Origin: CAYJXK01 sp964374115
Lineage (GTDB): Bacteria > Patescibacteriota > Patescibacteriia > Magasanikbacterales > UBA922
Assembly (NCBI GenBank): GCA_964374115.1
Contig: CAYJXK010000029.1
Location: 1-12,653 of the forward strand
DNA length: 12,653 bases
Direction of reading: 5' to 3'
The notes beneath the pieces are model-generated. The model was not told the origin of the DNA, ran no database searches, and saw only the letters and a program-made list of their open reading frames with translations. The position numbers and the translations under genes are program-made. Positions 6,801 through 12,653 of this stretch are shown one piece after another (position 1 is the stretch's first letter; the number at the start of each line of letters is the position of its first letter).

Positions 6801-7373
6801 TCACAGCGGCAGTGTCAAATTTATCCCCGCTCCTCCTGCGTTCGACGCGACATGAGGCTCAAAGTTGACAGCAATGGGAATAATTTCTCCAGTAAGCAAC
6901 GGATAATAAATCATTTTATTTTTTCGTCCAAACTCATAGAGTTCCTTGGTAATCCGCACATCTTGCTCACAATATTTTTTTATGTCGTCTATTTTTCCCT
7001 CCTGAAACCACTTCATCGCTTGCAATCCATCTGCGCTCTTTTGCGTTTGCAAGGTCGCTTGCGCCAGGTCATCGAGTTTGTATCGCCTCCCAGTCGTTTC
7101 TTTCACTAATTTGAGAATATCAAGATGTGGAATTTGGGCAAGGCTCCCGGGATAATATTTATGAATGATGGGAAGATCGAAATGTTCGCTATTAAATCCG
7201 ATAATCCGCTCCGCGTGTTCAAAAAAAGGCCACGCGTTGCCCAGGTCTTTTTCTTCAAAAGAAAAATACGCGTCCTTGGAATAATCATATAAAGATACTA
7301 CCGTGATGCGCATGGTGGTCAAATCTTTGATATCTCCCATTGTTTCGATGTCGAAAACTACTTCTCGAGACAT
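6801..7373 (-). CDS. RNase H-like DEDDy 3'-5' exonuclease
   Basis: 190-residue protein of the RNase H-like exonuclease fold (YprB/RNase_H_2 type). DEDDy residues visible: Asp8 and Glu10 in VFDIET (6-11), Asp66 in FNSEHFD (60-66), and Tyr134 with Asp138 in YCEQDVRITKELY (134-146). There is no polymerase or helicase domain, so it is a free-standing nuclease. ATG 7373 puts the first catalytic motif at the normal distance from the N-terminus; an in-frame ATG at 7394 directly follows a TAG and would add seven residues. No SD site is evident for either. It lies downstream of the helicase on the same strand, separated by a palindromic element. Substrate (RNA or DNA) not determinable. Confidence 0.87.
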   Translation of the reverse strand: MSREVVFDIETMGDIKDLTTMRITVVSLYDYSKDAYFSFEEKDLGNAWPFFEHAERIIGFNSEHFDLPIIHKYYPGSLAQIPHLDILKLVKETTGRRYKLDDLAQATLQTQKSADGLQAMKWFQEGKIDDIKKYCEQDVRITKELYEFGRKNKMIYYPLLTGEIIPIAVNFEPHVASNAGGAGINLTLPL

Positions 7374-7399
7374 ACAGAGTGGAAAATAATACATCTAAG

Positions 7400-7455
7400 G
7401 GACATACGCGTTTGCCATCGGCGTTCACCTCTTTGAGAAGCAAACGCGTATGTCC
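7400..7455. repeat. Palindromic element copy 2: 16-bp stem with 24-nt loop
   Basis: Arms 7400-7415 and 7440-7455 (GGACATACGCGTTTGC and its complement) are perfect. The segment ACATACGCGTTTGCCATCGGC-type core matches the reverse complement of copy 1 through the centre, after which this copy carries about 19 extra bases (GTTCACCTCTTTGAGAAGC) before the right arm resumes. It occupies most of the 96-nt gap between the helicase stop (7470) and the exonuclease start (7373). There is no T-tract after the stem, so termination is doubtful. Confidence 0.85.
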
Positions 7456-7469
7456 TAACATCATTGATC

Positions 7470-8726
7470 TCAGCGTGAAAATCCTTTATTCCTGTGAAAT
7501 CGTTTTGGTTCTGCGCGTTTTTTAAATGGACGGTGTTGTGCTCGGAGAGGTTGGTATGCGTGCATGGGACCTGAGAGGAACGGTTCTCGCCGTGGCGGAA
7601 GACTCGGGAGCGCGAGAACAGGAAGTGTTTTACGAATAAGACGTTCGATCTGACGAATATCTCCTCGTTGATCTGGCGTCGCAAATGATACCGCTTTTCC
7701 AGATTTTCCTGCGCGACCAGTACGCCCAATCCGATGGACATAATCTTCTGAATTATCAGGTAAATCATAATTGACTACCAGAGAGATGTCCGATACATCG
7801 ATTCCCCGTGCCGCGATATCTGTCGCGACAAGTACGCGATATTTTCCAGATTGAAACCCTCCAAGCGCCGCGCGACGCTGAGCCAAAGACCGATTGGAAT
7901 GCAACTCTGCCGCCGGATGTCCCATGAGGTGTATAACTTTGGTAATTTTTTTCGCGCCGTGTTTCGTGCGAGAAAAAATAAGAATTCGGCCTTGTGTTTC
8001 ACTCAAGAGTTTATCGAGGAGCTGCATTTTGGCATCCTTGCCCACGATAAATACTTCATGTTCCACATTGGTCGCGGCTGTGCCTGCCGGCGCCACTTCG
8101 ATCCGGAGCGGCATCCGCATATAGGTTGCCGCGATCTTCGCAATAGCAGAAGGCATAGTTGCGGAAAACAACATTGTCTGGCGATCCTTGGGCGCAAGGG
8201 TGAGTACCCGTTTTATTTGAGGAAGAAACCCGATATCGAGCATACGATCTGCCTCGTCGAGCACAATAATCTCAATTCGATTGACTGAATAGTTCTTTTC
8301 TTGCATGTGATCGGCAAGACGTCCCGGAGTCGCAATCACCACATGAGGCTTGCGTCGCAAGCTTTGTATCTGATCTCGCATTGACGCGCCACCAATAAGC
8401 ACAGTGGTGCGAAGACCAAGTGGAGAACCAATTTTTGTGAGGACTTCGTGGACTTGCAAAGCGAGCTCACGAGTAGGAAGAAGTACGAGTCCTTCCCCTT
8501 TCAAAAAAGCGAGTCTCTGGATCAGGGGGATGCCAAAGGCAAGTGTTTTTCCTGTGCCAGTCTGCGCAATGCCGACCACATCTTTCCCTGCGAGCGCAAT
8601 CGGAATGACCTGATGCTGGATAGGGGTTGGAGAAATAAATCCATATTTTTCGATGATCTGAAGAAGATTGGCGCCAATGCCAAGATCGGCAAACCGTGGA
8701 GAACTCTGTGGTGCGGGGACATTCAT
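7470..8726 (-). CDS. DEAD-box ATP-dependent RNA helicase (RhlE-like)
   Basis: 418-residue RNA helicase. Motifs in order: Q motif GFISPTPIQHQ (29-39), I AQTGTGKT (54-61), Ia PTRELALQ (84-91), Ib TPGRL (133-137), II DEAD (157-160), III SAT (188-190), IV IFSRTK (250-255), V ATDIAARGIDV (301-311) and VI HRIGRTGRAG (331-340). After residue ~378 comes a short basic tail rich in Arg/Lys/Pro, a likely RNA-binding extension as in RhlE-type enzymes; no CsdA-type domain is present. Its ATG overlaps the typA stop by 4 bp (ATGA), so it is translated from the same mRNA. With csp and typA this suggests RNA unwinding or ribosome assembly at low temperature. Confidence 0.95.
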   Translation of the reverse strand: MNVPAPQSSPRFADLGIGANLLQIIEKYGFISPTPIQHQVIPIALAGKDVVGIAQTGTGKTLAFGIPLIQRLAFLKGEGLVLLPTRELALQVHEVLTKIGSPLGLRTTVLIGGASMRDQIQSLRRKPHVVIATPGRLADHMQEKNYSVNRIEIIVLDEADRMLDIGFLPQIKRVLTLAPKDRQTMLFSATMPSAIAKIAATYMRMPLRIEVAPAGTAATNVEHEVFIVGKDAKMQLLDKLLSETQGRILIFSRTKHGAKKITKVIHLMGHPAAELHSNRSLAQRRAALGGFQSGKYRVLVATDIAARGIDVSDISLVVNYDLPDNSEDYVHRIGRTGRAGKSGKAVSFATPDQRGDIRQIERLIRKTLPVLALPSLPPRREPFLSGPMHAYQPLRAQHRPFKKRAEPKRFHRNKGFSR

Positions 8727-10513
8727 ATTTTTTTTCTGGCTGCTCTCACTCGATCGGAATCGGTGAGAAATTGTTTACGCAAACGAATGTTTTTTGGAGT
8801 AATTTCCAGATATTCGTCTTCCGCCATCATTTCGAGCGCCCTCTCGAGAGTGAGCGGAAGTGGCGGCGTGAGCTGGATGGCGGCATCAGCGTTCGATGCG
8901 CGCATGTTGGTGAGATGTTTTCCCTTGATAGGATTCACGGTCATGTCTTGTCCTTTGGCGGTATTGCCTACCACCTGTCCTTCATACACCTCCACATTGG
9001 GCTCTACATACAAAACGCCACGATCCTGTAAATTGAAAAGAGAATACGCTAATACTTTTCCTGTTTCTCCAGAAATCATAGAACCTGTATTTCGCTTTTC
9101 CACCTCGCCTGCATACGGCTGAAATCCGATAAATTCGCTGCATAAAATCCCCTCTCCTCGTGTATCCACAATAAATTCACTGCGATAGCCGAGAAGTCCG
9201 CGCGTCGGAATCCGATAGATAATACGTGTATGATTCTGCTCTGGCGCCATCTCCTTCATTTCTCCTTTTCTTTTAGCCATTTTTTCTATCACCACACCGA
9301 CAAGATCTGCTGCGACATCTATTGTTGCTTCTTCAAATGGTTCATACACGATGTCACCATTTTTTTTAAAAATCACCTGCGGCTGGGATACCTGAAGCTC
9401 GTATCCCTCTCGACGCATGGTTTCGAGCAAAATCGCGATATGGAGTTCCCCTCTCCCATACACAGTATAATAATCAACATGAGAAAAATCAATTTTCAAC
9501 CCGACATTCACTTCCAATTCTTTTTCTAGCCGCTCTTTGATCTGGCGATTGGTGACGAATTTTCCTTCACGTCCTGCAAAAGGAGAGTTGTTGACGAGAA
9601 AATTGAGAGAGATGGTTGGCTCATCAATTTTAATCATGGGGAGAAGGGCCTGTGAATCTTCGGCAGATATCGTATCACCAATATAAATATCAGGGAATCC
9701 AGCGAGCATAATAATATCGCCAGCGACTACTTGTGCCACTTCTTTTCTATTAAGTCCTTCAAATGTGAATAGTTTGGTTATTGTCCCTCGAATGACTTCT
9801 CCTGAATGTTTTTTGAGAAATACGGTATCGCCGACAGAGGCAACTCCCTGATAGACCCGACCAATGCCAAGACGTCCGAGATAATTATCGTAAGCCAAAT
9901 TAAATGGCTGAAACGCAAAAGGAAGGGTTGTTTCCGATGGCGCGGGTGAGACATGCTGGAGAATCATTTTGAGAAGCGGCGCGAGATCATGCGAGTCATC
10001 TGAAAGGTTTATTTTTGCAATTCCCTGTTTGGCAATCGCATATACCGTGATGAAATCGAGCTGCTCGTTATTCGCGCCCAAATCCATAAACAGTTCGAGT
10101 ACCTTGTCATGCACCCATTCTGGACGCGCGGCTGGCTTATCAATTTTATTAATCACGACAATGGGCTTGAGACCGAGCTCAAGTGATTTTTTGAGCACGA
10201 ATTTGGTCTGTGGCATCGGGCCTTCTTGAGCATCAACCACAAGAAGAACAGAATCAATGGAGCGGAGCACGCGCTCTACCTCGGATCCAAAGTCCGCGTG
10301 TCCGGGAGTATCGACAATATTGATTTTGACTTCCTCAAAAAATACCGACGTATTTTTGGAATAAATGGTAATGCCACGCTCTTTTTCAAGATCATTCAAA
10401 TCCATGCTCGTGGTCTCGTCTGTGACCATCCCAGTCTGGCGCATCAGAGCATCGGTCAGGCTCGTCTTGCCGTGATCAACGTGGGCGATGATTGCGATGT
10501 TTCGTATTTCCAT
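8723..10513 (-). CDS. typA: TypA/BipA ribosome-associated translational GTPase
   Basis: 596-residue translation-factor GTPase (family ~600). G1 AHVDHGKT (10-17), G2 region ERGITI (45-50), G3 DTPGH (68-72) and G4 NKID (122-125) are followed by domain II, an EF-G-like domain V region (GYRSEF) and the TypA-specific C-terminal block with NMRASNADAAIQLTPP. BipA supports ribosome assembly, notably in the cold. ATG 10513 is chosen: it has the normal N-terminus MEIRNIAII, a consensus promoter ends just upstream (10548-10576), and an AGGGGA SD lies about 10 nt before it. The in-frame ATG at 10636 would precede this promoter and read through the csp terminator. Confidence 0.97.
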   Translation of the reverse strand: MEIRNIAIIAHVDHGKTSLTDALMRQTGMVTDETTSMDLNDLEKERGITIYSKNTSVFFEEVKINIVDTPGHADFGSEVERVLRSIDSVLLVVDAQEGPMPQTKFVLKKSLELGLKPIVVINKIDKPAARPEWVHDKVLELFMDLGANNEQLDFITVYAIAKQGIAKINLSDDSHDLAPLLKMILQHVSPAPSETTLPFAFQPFNLAYDNYLGRLGIGRVYQGVASVGDTVFLKKHSGEVIRGTITKLFTFEGLNRKEVAQVVAGDIIMLAGFPDIYIGDTISAEDSQALLPMIKIDEPTISLNFLVNNSPFAGREGKFVTNRQIKERLEKELEVNVGLKIDFSHVDYYTVYGRGELHIAILLETMRREGYELQVSQPQVIFKKNGDIVYEPFEEATIDVAADLVGVVIEKMAKRKGEMKEMAPEQNHTRIIYRIPTRGLLGYRSEFIVDTRGEGILCSEFIGFQPYAGEVEKRNTGSMISGETGKVLAYSLFNLQDRGVLYVEPNVEVYEGQVVGNTAKGQDMTVNPIKGKHLTNMRASNADAAIQLTPPLPLTLERALEMMAEDEYLEITPKNIRLRKQFLTDSDRVRAARKKI

Positions 10514-10522
10514 ATCAATAAA

Positions 10523-10537
10523 ATCCCCTGTGGGGAT
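10523..10537 (-). promoter_or_regulatory. SD-occluding hairpin in the typA leader
   Basis: On the minus strand ATCCCC, loop ACA, GGGGAT form a perfect 6-bp hairpin whose right arm contains the only SD-like sequence (GGGGA) before the typA ATG. A run TTTTATT follows, so it also has the outline of a weak attenuator. The structure could tune translation, for instance by temperature; the regulatory role is inference. Confidence 0.55.
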
Positions 10538-10547
10538 CGACGAGCGG

Positions 10548-10576
10548 ATTGTATCTGAAAAAATGAAAAATGTCAA
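10548..10576 (-). promoter_or_regulatory. Consensus sigma-70 promoter of typA
   Basis: Minus-strand TTGACA (10576-10571), a 17-nt spacer and TACAAT (10553-10548). Initiation would be near 10541, giving a leader of about 28 nt. It begins directly after the csp terminator, so typA and the helicase have their own transcript. Confidence 0.85.
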
Positions 10577-10590
10577 TAGCCGGAAATAAC

Positions 10591-10614
10591 AAAAACCCCC
10601 GACCGAGGCCGAGG
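10591..10614 (-). terminator. Rho-independent terminator of csp
   Basis: Minus strand: CCTCGGC paired with GTCGGGG (two G-U pairs) around a 4-nt loop, followed by a G and TTTTTGTT. It stands 30 nt after the csp stop and just before the typA promoter. Confidence 0.8.
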
Positions 10615-10644
10615 ATTTTGTATATGTAGAGCCCATCTCTTTCT

Positions 10645-10851
10645 TTATGATGCGCGGTTCACTTTTACCGCGTTTGGTCCTTTGGGACTTTCTTCTACTT
10701 CAAAAGTGACTTTGTCACCTTCGCGTAGTTCACTGAAGTCCACGCCTTGAAGCTCGTTTTTGTGGAAAAAGAGATCTCTTTCCTCGCCTTCGCGAGAGAT
10801 GAATCCGAATCCCTTGTCTGAGACAAGCCGAGCGATAGTTCCCTGTTGCAT
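10645..10851 (-). CDS. csp: Cold-shock domain protein (CspA family)
   Basis: 68-residue single OB-fold RNA/ssDNA-binding protein. RNP1 KGFGFI (13-18) and RNP2 DLFFHK (26-31) are intact, and the length is standard. Begins MQQGTIARLVSDKGFGFI, as usual for the family. It has a strong promoter about 100 nt upstream and a terminator 30 nt downstream, so it forms its own transcription unit with a long leader of about 90 nt, reminiscent of cold-regulated csp mRNAs. No clear SD site lies right before the ATG. Likely an RNA chaperone; whether it is cold-inducible or constitutive cannot be told. Confidence 0.96.
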   Translation of the reverse strand: MQQGTIARLVSDKGFGFISREGEERDLFFHKNELQGVDFSELREGDKVTFEVEESPKGPNAVKVNRAS

Positions 10852-10949
10852 ATATGGTGTAGGAAAACCTGAATAAAATAATCAAATACGATATGAAGTA
10901 TCATGAAACTCGACTCGGTTTCCTTTACTCCATGGATTTGATATGGTTT

Positions 10950-10978
10950 ATCATATCACAACTCATACACAATGTCAA
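10950..10978 (-). promoter_or_regulatory. Consensus sigma-70 promoter of csp
   Basis: Minus-strand TTGACA (10978-10973), a 17-nt spacer and TATGAT (10955-10950). A small dyad, GATATG-N6-CATATC (10940-10957), overlaps the -10 and the expected start site near 10943. The leader of about 92 nt to the csp ATG holds no gene. Confidence 0.85.
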
Positions 10979-10994
10979 CAACAATCTCCGATTG

Positions 10995-12026
10995 CTATGT
11001 ATGTTTGAATTCACCGACAATTGCCTCCAAAATATCATGAAAGCTCACCATCCCAATAATACTATTCTTTGATTCCTCTATGATCAGCGCGATGCTAATT
11101 GCAGAACGCTTGAAGCGTTCTATGGCCACAAGAGACGGTATATACGCGAGGATGTACATCACTGGCTGGATCAGTGGTTTTATATCAATAGACTCAACAC
11201 CGCGATCAAAGACATGCGAGAGAATATCCTTGGTCTCGACAACACCTAAATTATTATTGAAATCGCCATCACAGACAGGAAAAACCGACCGGTCACTTCC
11301 TCGTATTTTATCTTTCATAACGGCAAAAGAATCGTGAATATCGAGCCACACAACCTCATCTCGAGGTGTCATAAAATCTTTTATTGGTCTATTTCCAAGA
11401 TGAAAGATACTTTCCACCATTTTTTGTTCAGATTTTTCGAATACCCCTCTTTCTGTTCCCTCGGCAATTAATAATTGAATCTCTTCTTCTGTCACCAATG
11501 GTTCAGGAGCAGGCTGTACGCGTATCAGTCGTAACACCCATGTCGTAGAGGCACTGAGAAGCGCGACCAAAGGCGAGGTCATTCGCATGAGAAACTGAAT
11601 CGGTCGAGCGACACGGAGGGAAAATTTTTCAGGATTGGAAAGAGCGATGTGCTTGGGCACCAATTCTCCAATGATAAGTGAAAAGTACGTGACCGTAACG
11701 ACCACGATCCCAACGCTCATCGCTTTGCTGTATGAAGATATGAGAGGAAAATTTTTTACATATTGTTCGATGTGCCGAGCAATAGTCGCGCCACTAAATG
11801 CCCCAGCCAAAATTCCTATCGAAGTAATACCGATCTGAACAGTGGAGAGCATCTCAGAGGATGTATGAGTAAGGAGCAGCGCCGCTTGCGCCCTCCTATT
11901 ACCCTTTTTGGCAAGATACCGTAAACGACTTTTCTTGACACGCAACAACGCGATTTCAGAAAGCGAAAAATAGCCGTTTACGACGATGAGAATAATGATG
12001 AGGAGGATTTCTAGTATAGGAGAAAT
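10995..12026 (-). CDS. CNNM/CorC-HlyC family membrane protein with CBS pair, lacking the C-terminal domain
   Basis: Integral membrane protein: CNNM (DUF21) domain with four likely membrane or re-entrant segments, including GELVPKHIALSNPEKFSL, followed by a CBS pair beginning near DFMTPRDEVVWLD. Members are linked to Mg2+/Co2+ handling. The protein ends at DILEAIVGEFKHT, right after the CBS pair, so the usual ~80-residue CorC_HlyC domain is absent. The first conserved helix (LEILLIIILIVVNGYFSLSEIALL) lies upstream of the first recognised start (TTG 11948, 317 residues) and no ATG, GTG, TTG or CTG is in frame before a TAA near 12055. I place the start tentatively at ATT 12026 (343 residues). 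A frameshift or assembly error could also explain this. Confidence 0.85.
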   Translation of the reverse strand: MSPILEILLIIILIVVNGYFSLSEIALLRVKKSRLRYLAKKGNRRAQAALLLTHTSSEMLSTVQIGITSIGILAGAFSGATIARHIEQYVKNFPLISSYSKAMSVGIVVVTVTYFSLIIGELVPKHIALSNPEKFSLRVARPIQFLMRMTSPLVALLSASTTWVLRLIRVQPAPEPLVTEEEIQLLIAEGTERGVFEKSEQKMVESIFHLGNRPIKDFMTPRDEVVWLDIHDSFAVMKDKIRGSDRSVFPVCDGDFNNNLGVVETKDILSHVFDRGVESIDIKPLIQPVMYILAYIPSLVAIERFKRSAISIALIIEESKNSIIGMVSFHDILEAIVGEFKHT

Positions 12027-12067
12027 TTTATGAGTGAACGAAAGATTGAAATATTACCCCTTTCTTC

Positions 12068-12096
12068 ATCCTACCATTTGTTATGTGGTATATCAA
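12068..12096 (-). promoter_or_regulatory. Possible promoter of the CNNM/CorC gene
   Basis: Minus-strand TTGATA (12096-12091), a 17-nt spacer and TAGGAT (12073-12068, four of six matches). Initiation near 12061 would give about a 35-nt leader to the ATT at 12026. It overlaps the dyad 12074-12100. Confidence 0.4.
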
Positions 12097-12100
12097 ATGG
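12074..12100. promoter_or_regulatory. Inverted repeat in the corC-greA divergent gap
   Basis: CCATTTG (12074-12080) and CAAATGG (12094-12100) are perfect complements; inside, TAT (12082-12084) and ATA (12090-12092) extend the symmetry after one mismatch. The 27-bp span lies between the divergent genes and overlaps the candidate corC promoter, so it may be an operator. Confidence 0.45.
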
Positions 12101-12115
12101 ATATGAAAGATAACA

Positions 12116-12126
12116 TATGATATGAT
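12116..12126 (+). promoter_or_regulatory. Candidate -10 region of greA
   Basis: Two overlapping TATGAT hexamers (12116-12121 and 12121-12126) lie 10-20 nt before the greA ATG. No good -35 hexamer is seen. With either one the mRNA would be leaderless or nearly so, in line with the lack of an SD site. Confidence 0.45.
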
Positions 12127-12135
12127 GCTATCACT

Positions 12136-12648
12136 ATGCGCATTTCGTACAGAAAACCTGGAAAATATAGCGTCCTATCTCCTGATCCCCTCTTGACCAA
12201 GGAAAAATTTGATGAGCTTACTCGCAAGCTCAATGCACTCAAACACACAACCCAACCTCGCGCGGCCGAAGAAGTCAGACGGCTCGGGGAAATGGGTGAC
12301 TTTTCGGAAAATGCTGAATATCAAATTGCCAAAGGACGTCTTCGTGGTATCAATAACCGTATTCTTATGCTCGAGCATCAGCTCAGCCACGCAGACATTA
12401 TCAAATCAGAAAAACAAATAGACACCGTGTCAATTGGACACATCGTAACGCTTGCGTGTGGAGATACCATACAAATATACCAGATTCTTGGATCTTCAGA
12501 AACCAATCCACAAAAAGGCATTATCTCTCACACATCGCCTATTGGGATAGCCCTTATCGGCAGAAAGGTCGGAGATACTGTCACAGTATCGCTTCCAAAG
12601 AAAAAGATCATATATACAATTTTAAAAATACTGACTATTCACACATAG
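12136..12648 (+). CDS. greA: Transcript cleavage/elongation factor GreA
   Basis: 170-residue GreA/GreB-family protein that enters the RNA polymerase secondary channel and rescues backtracked complexes by transcript cleavage. The N-terminal coiled coil begins at LTKEKFDELTRKLNALK (20-36), and the acidic tip GDFSENAEY (54-62) carries the catalytic Asp55 and Glu58. The FKBP-like C-terminal domain runs from about residue 95 and contains the SPIGIALIGRKVGDTV block (family SPLGRALLGKKVGD). The N-terminus is about 18 residues longer than in E. coli GreA (158 residues); a TTG at residue 20 would give the standard start but has no SD site, so ATG 12136, just after TATGAT elements, is retained. The gene is complete with TAG at 12646. 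Confidence 0.94.
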   Translation: MRISYRKPGKYSVLSPDPLLTKEKFDELTRKLNALKHTTQPRAAEEVRRLGEMGDFSENAEYQIAKGRLRGINNRILMLEHQLSHADIIKSEKQIDTVSIGHIVTLACGDTIQIYQILGSSETNPQKGIISHTSPIGIALIGRKVGDTVTVSLPKKKIIYTILKILTIHT

Positions 12649-12653
12649 GTTAA

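Noticed and set aside
7358..7768. 136-codon minus-strand frame across the helicase 3' end and palindrome copy 2
   Set aside because: It overlaps the helicase in another frame, has no domain signal and its end only translates the repeat.
7851..9122. Long plus-strand open frames (145 and 224 codons)
   Set aside because: Antisense to the helicase and typA genes, whose motifs are complete; Cys/Arg/Phe-rich composition is typical of spurious frames.
10514..10636. N-terminal extension of typA from ATG 10636
   Set aside because: It would be read across the csp terminator and precedes the typA promoter; the peptide has no resemblance to TypA N-termini.
10982..10994. Small hairpin CAATC-TCC-GATTG after the CNNM/CorC stop as terminator
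   Set aside because: Only five base pairs, mostly AT, with no proper T-tract; too weak to call, though it lies in the right place.
1..12653. CRISPR array, tRNA, rRNA or prophage genes
   Set aside because: No regularly spaced repeats, no cloverleaf-like stretch in any gap, no phage or transposase gene; gaps are all shorter than 150 nt.

Overview
The window reads as a compact, moderately low-GC bacterial chromosome segment with twelve or thirteen tightly packed protein genes, many overlapping or abutting by a few bases, no RNA genes, no transposase and no CRISPR. TGA is used as an ordinary stop (for example in rrf2, iscS and sufB), so a TGA-recoding lineage is excluded. Short leaders, weak or absent Shine-Dalgarno (SD) sites, a reduced SUF set and a stand-alone RNase H-like exonuclease fit an uncultivated small-genome bacterium, possibly of the Candidate Phyla Radiation (Patescibacteria). 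That placement is inference; the sequence contains no direct phylogenetic marker I can test.

Positions 13-5974 (minus strand) form one iron-sulfur cluster assembly operon, read from high to low coordinates: Rrf2-type regulator, class I cysteine desulfurase (IscS/NifS), SufB, class II cysteine desulfurase (SufS), SufE, SufC, SufT-like MIP18 protein, and a small NuoE-like [2Fe-2S] ferredoxin. No SufD and no separate U/A-type scaffold is present. The regulator has three cysteines suited to Fe-S sensing. The gap in front of it holds a perfect 27-bp dyad overlapping its promoter, and a flavin-dependent ferredoxin/NAD(P)H oxidoreductase is divergently transcribed from the same gap. A plausible reading is an autoregulated Fe-S module in which the reductase and the NuoE-like ferredoxin supply electrons.

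Positions 6801-10851 (minus strand) hold a cold-shock protein with a consensus promoter, a terminator, TypA/BipA GTPase with its own consensus promoter and a hairpin over its SD, a DEAD-box RNA helicase overlapping typA by 4 bp, and a DEDDy exonuclease. This looks like an RNA/ribosome, cold-adaptation cluster.

Positions 10995-12648 hold a CNNM/CorC-type membrane protein (minus strand) that lacks the usual C-terminal domain and has no canonical start codon for its conserved first helix, and divergently greA (plus strand), complete at the window edge.

The most unusual signal is a palindromic element present twice: as a perfect 45-bp hairpin inserted in frame at the beginning of sufS (2933-2977), and as a longer, looped-out copy between the helicase and exonuclease genes (7400-7455). 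It behaves like a small mobile palindromic repeat that can enter coding sequence without breaking the frame.
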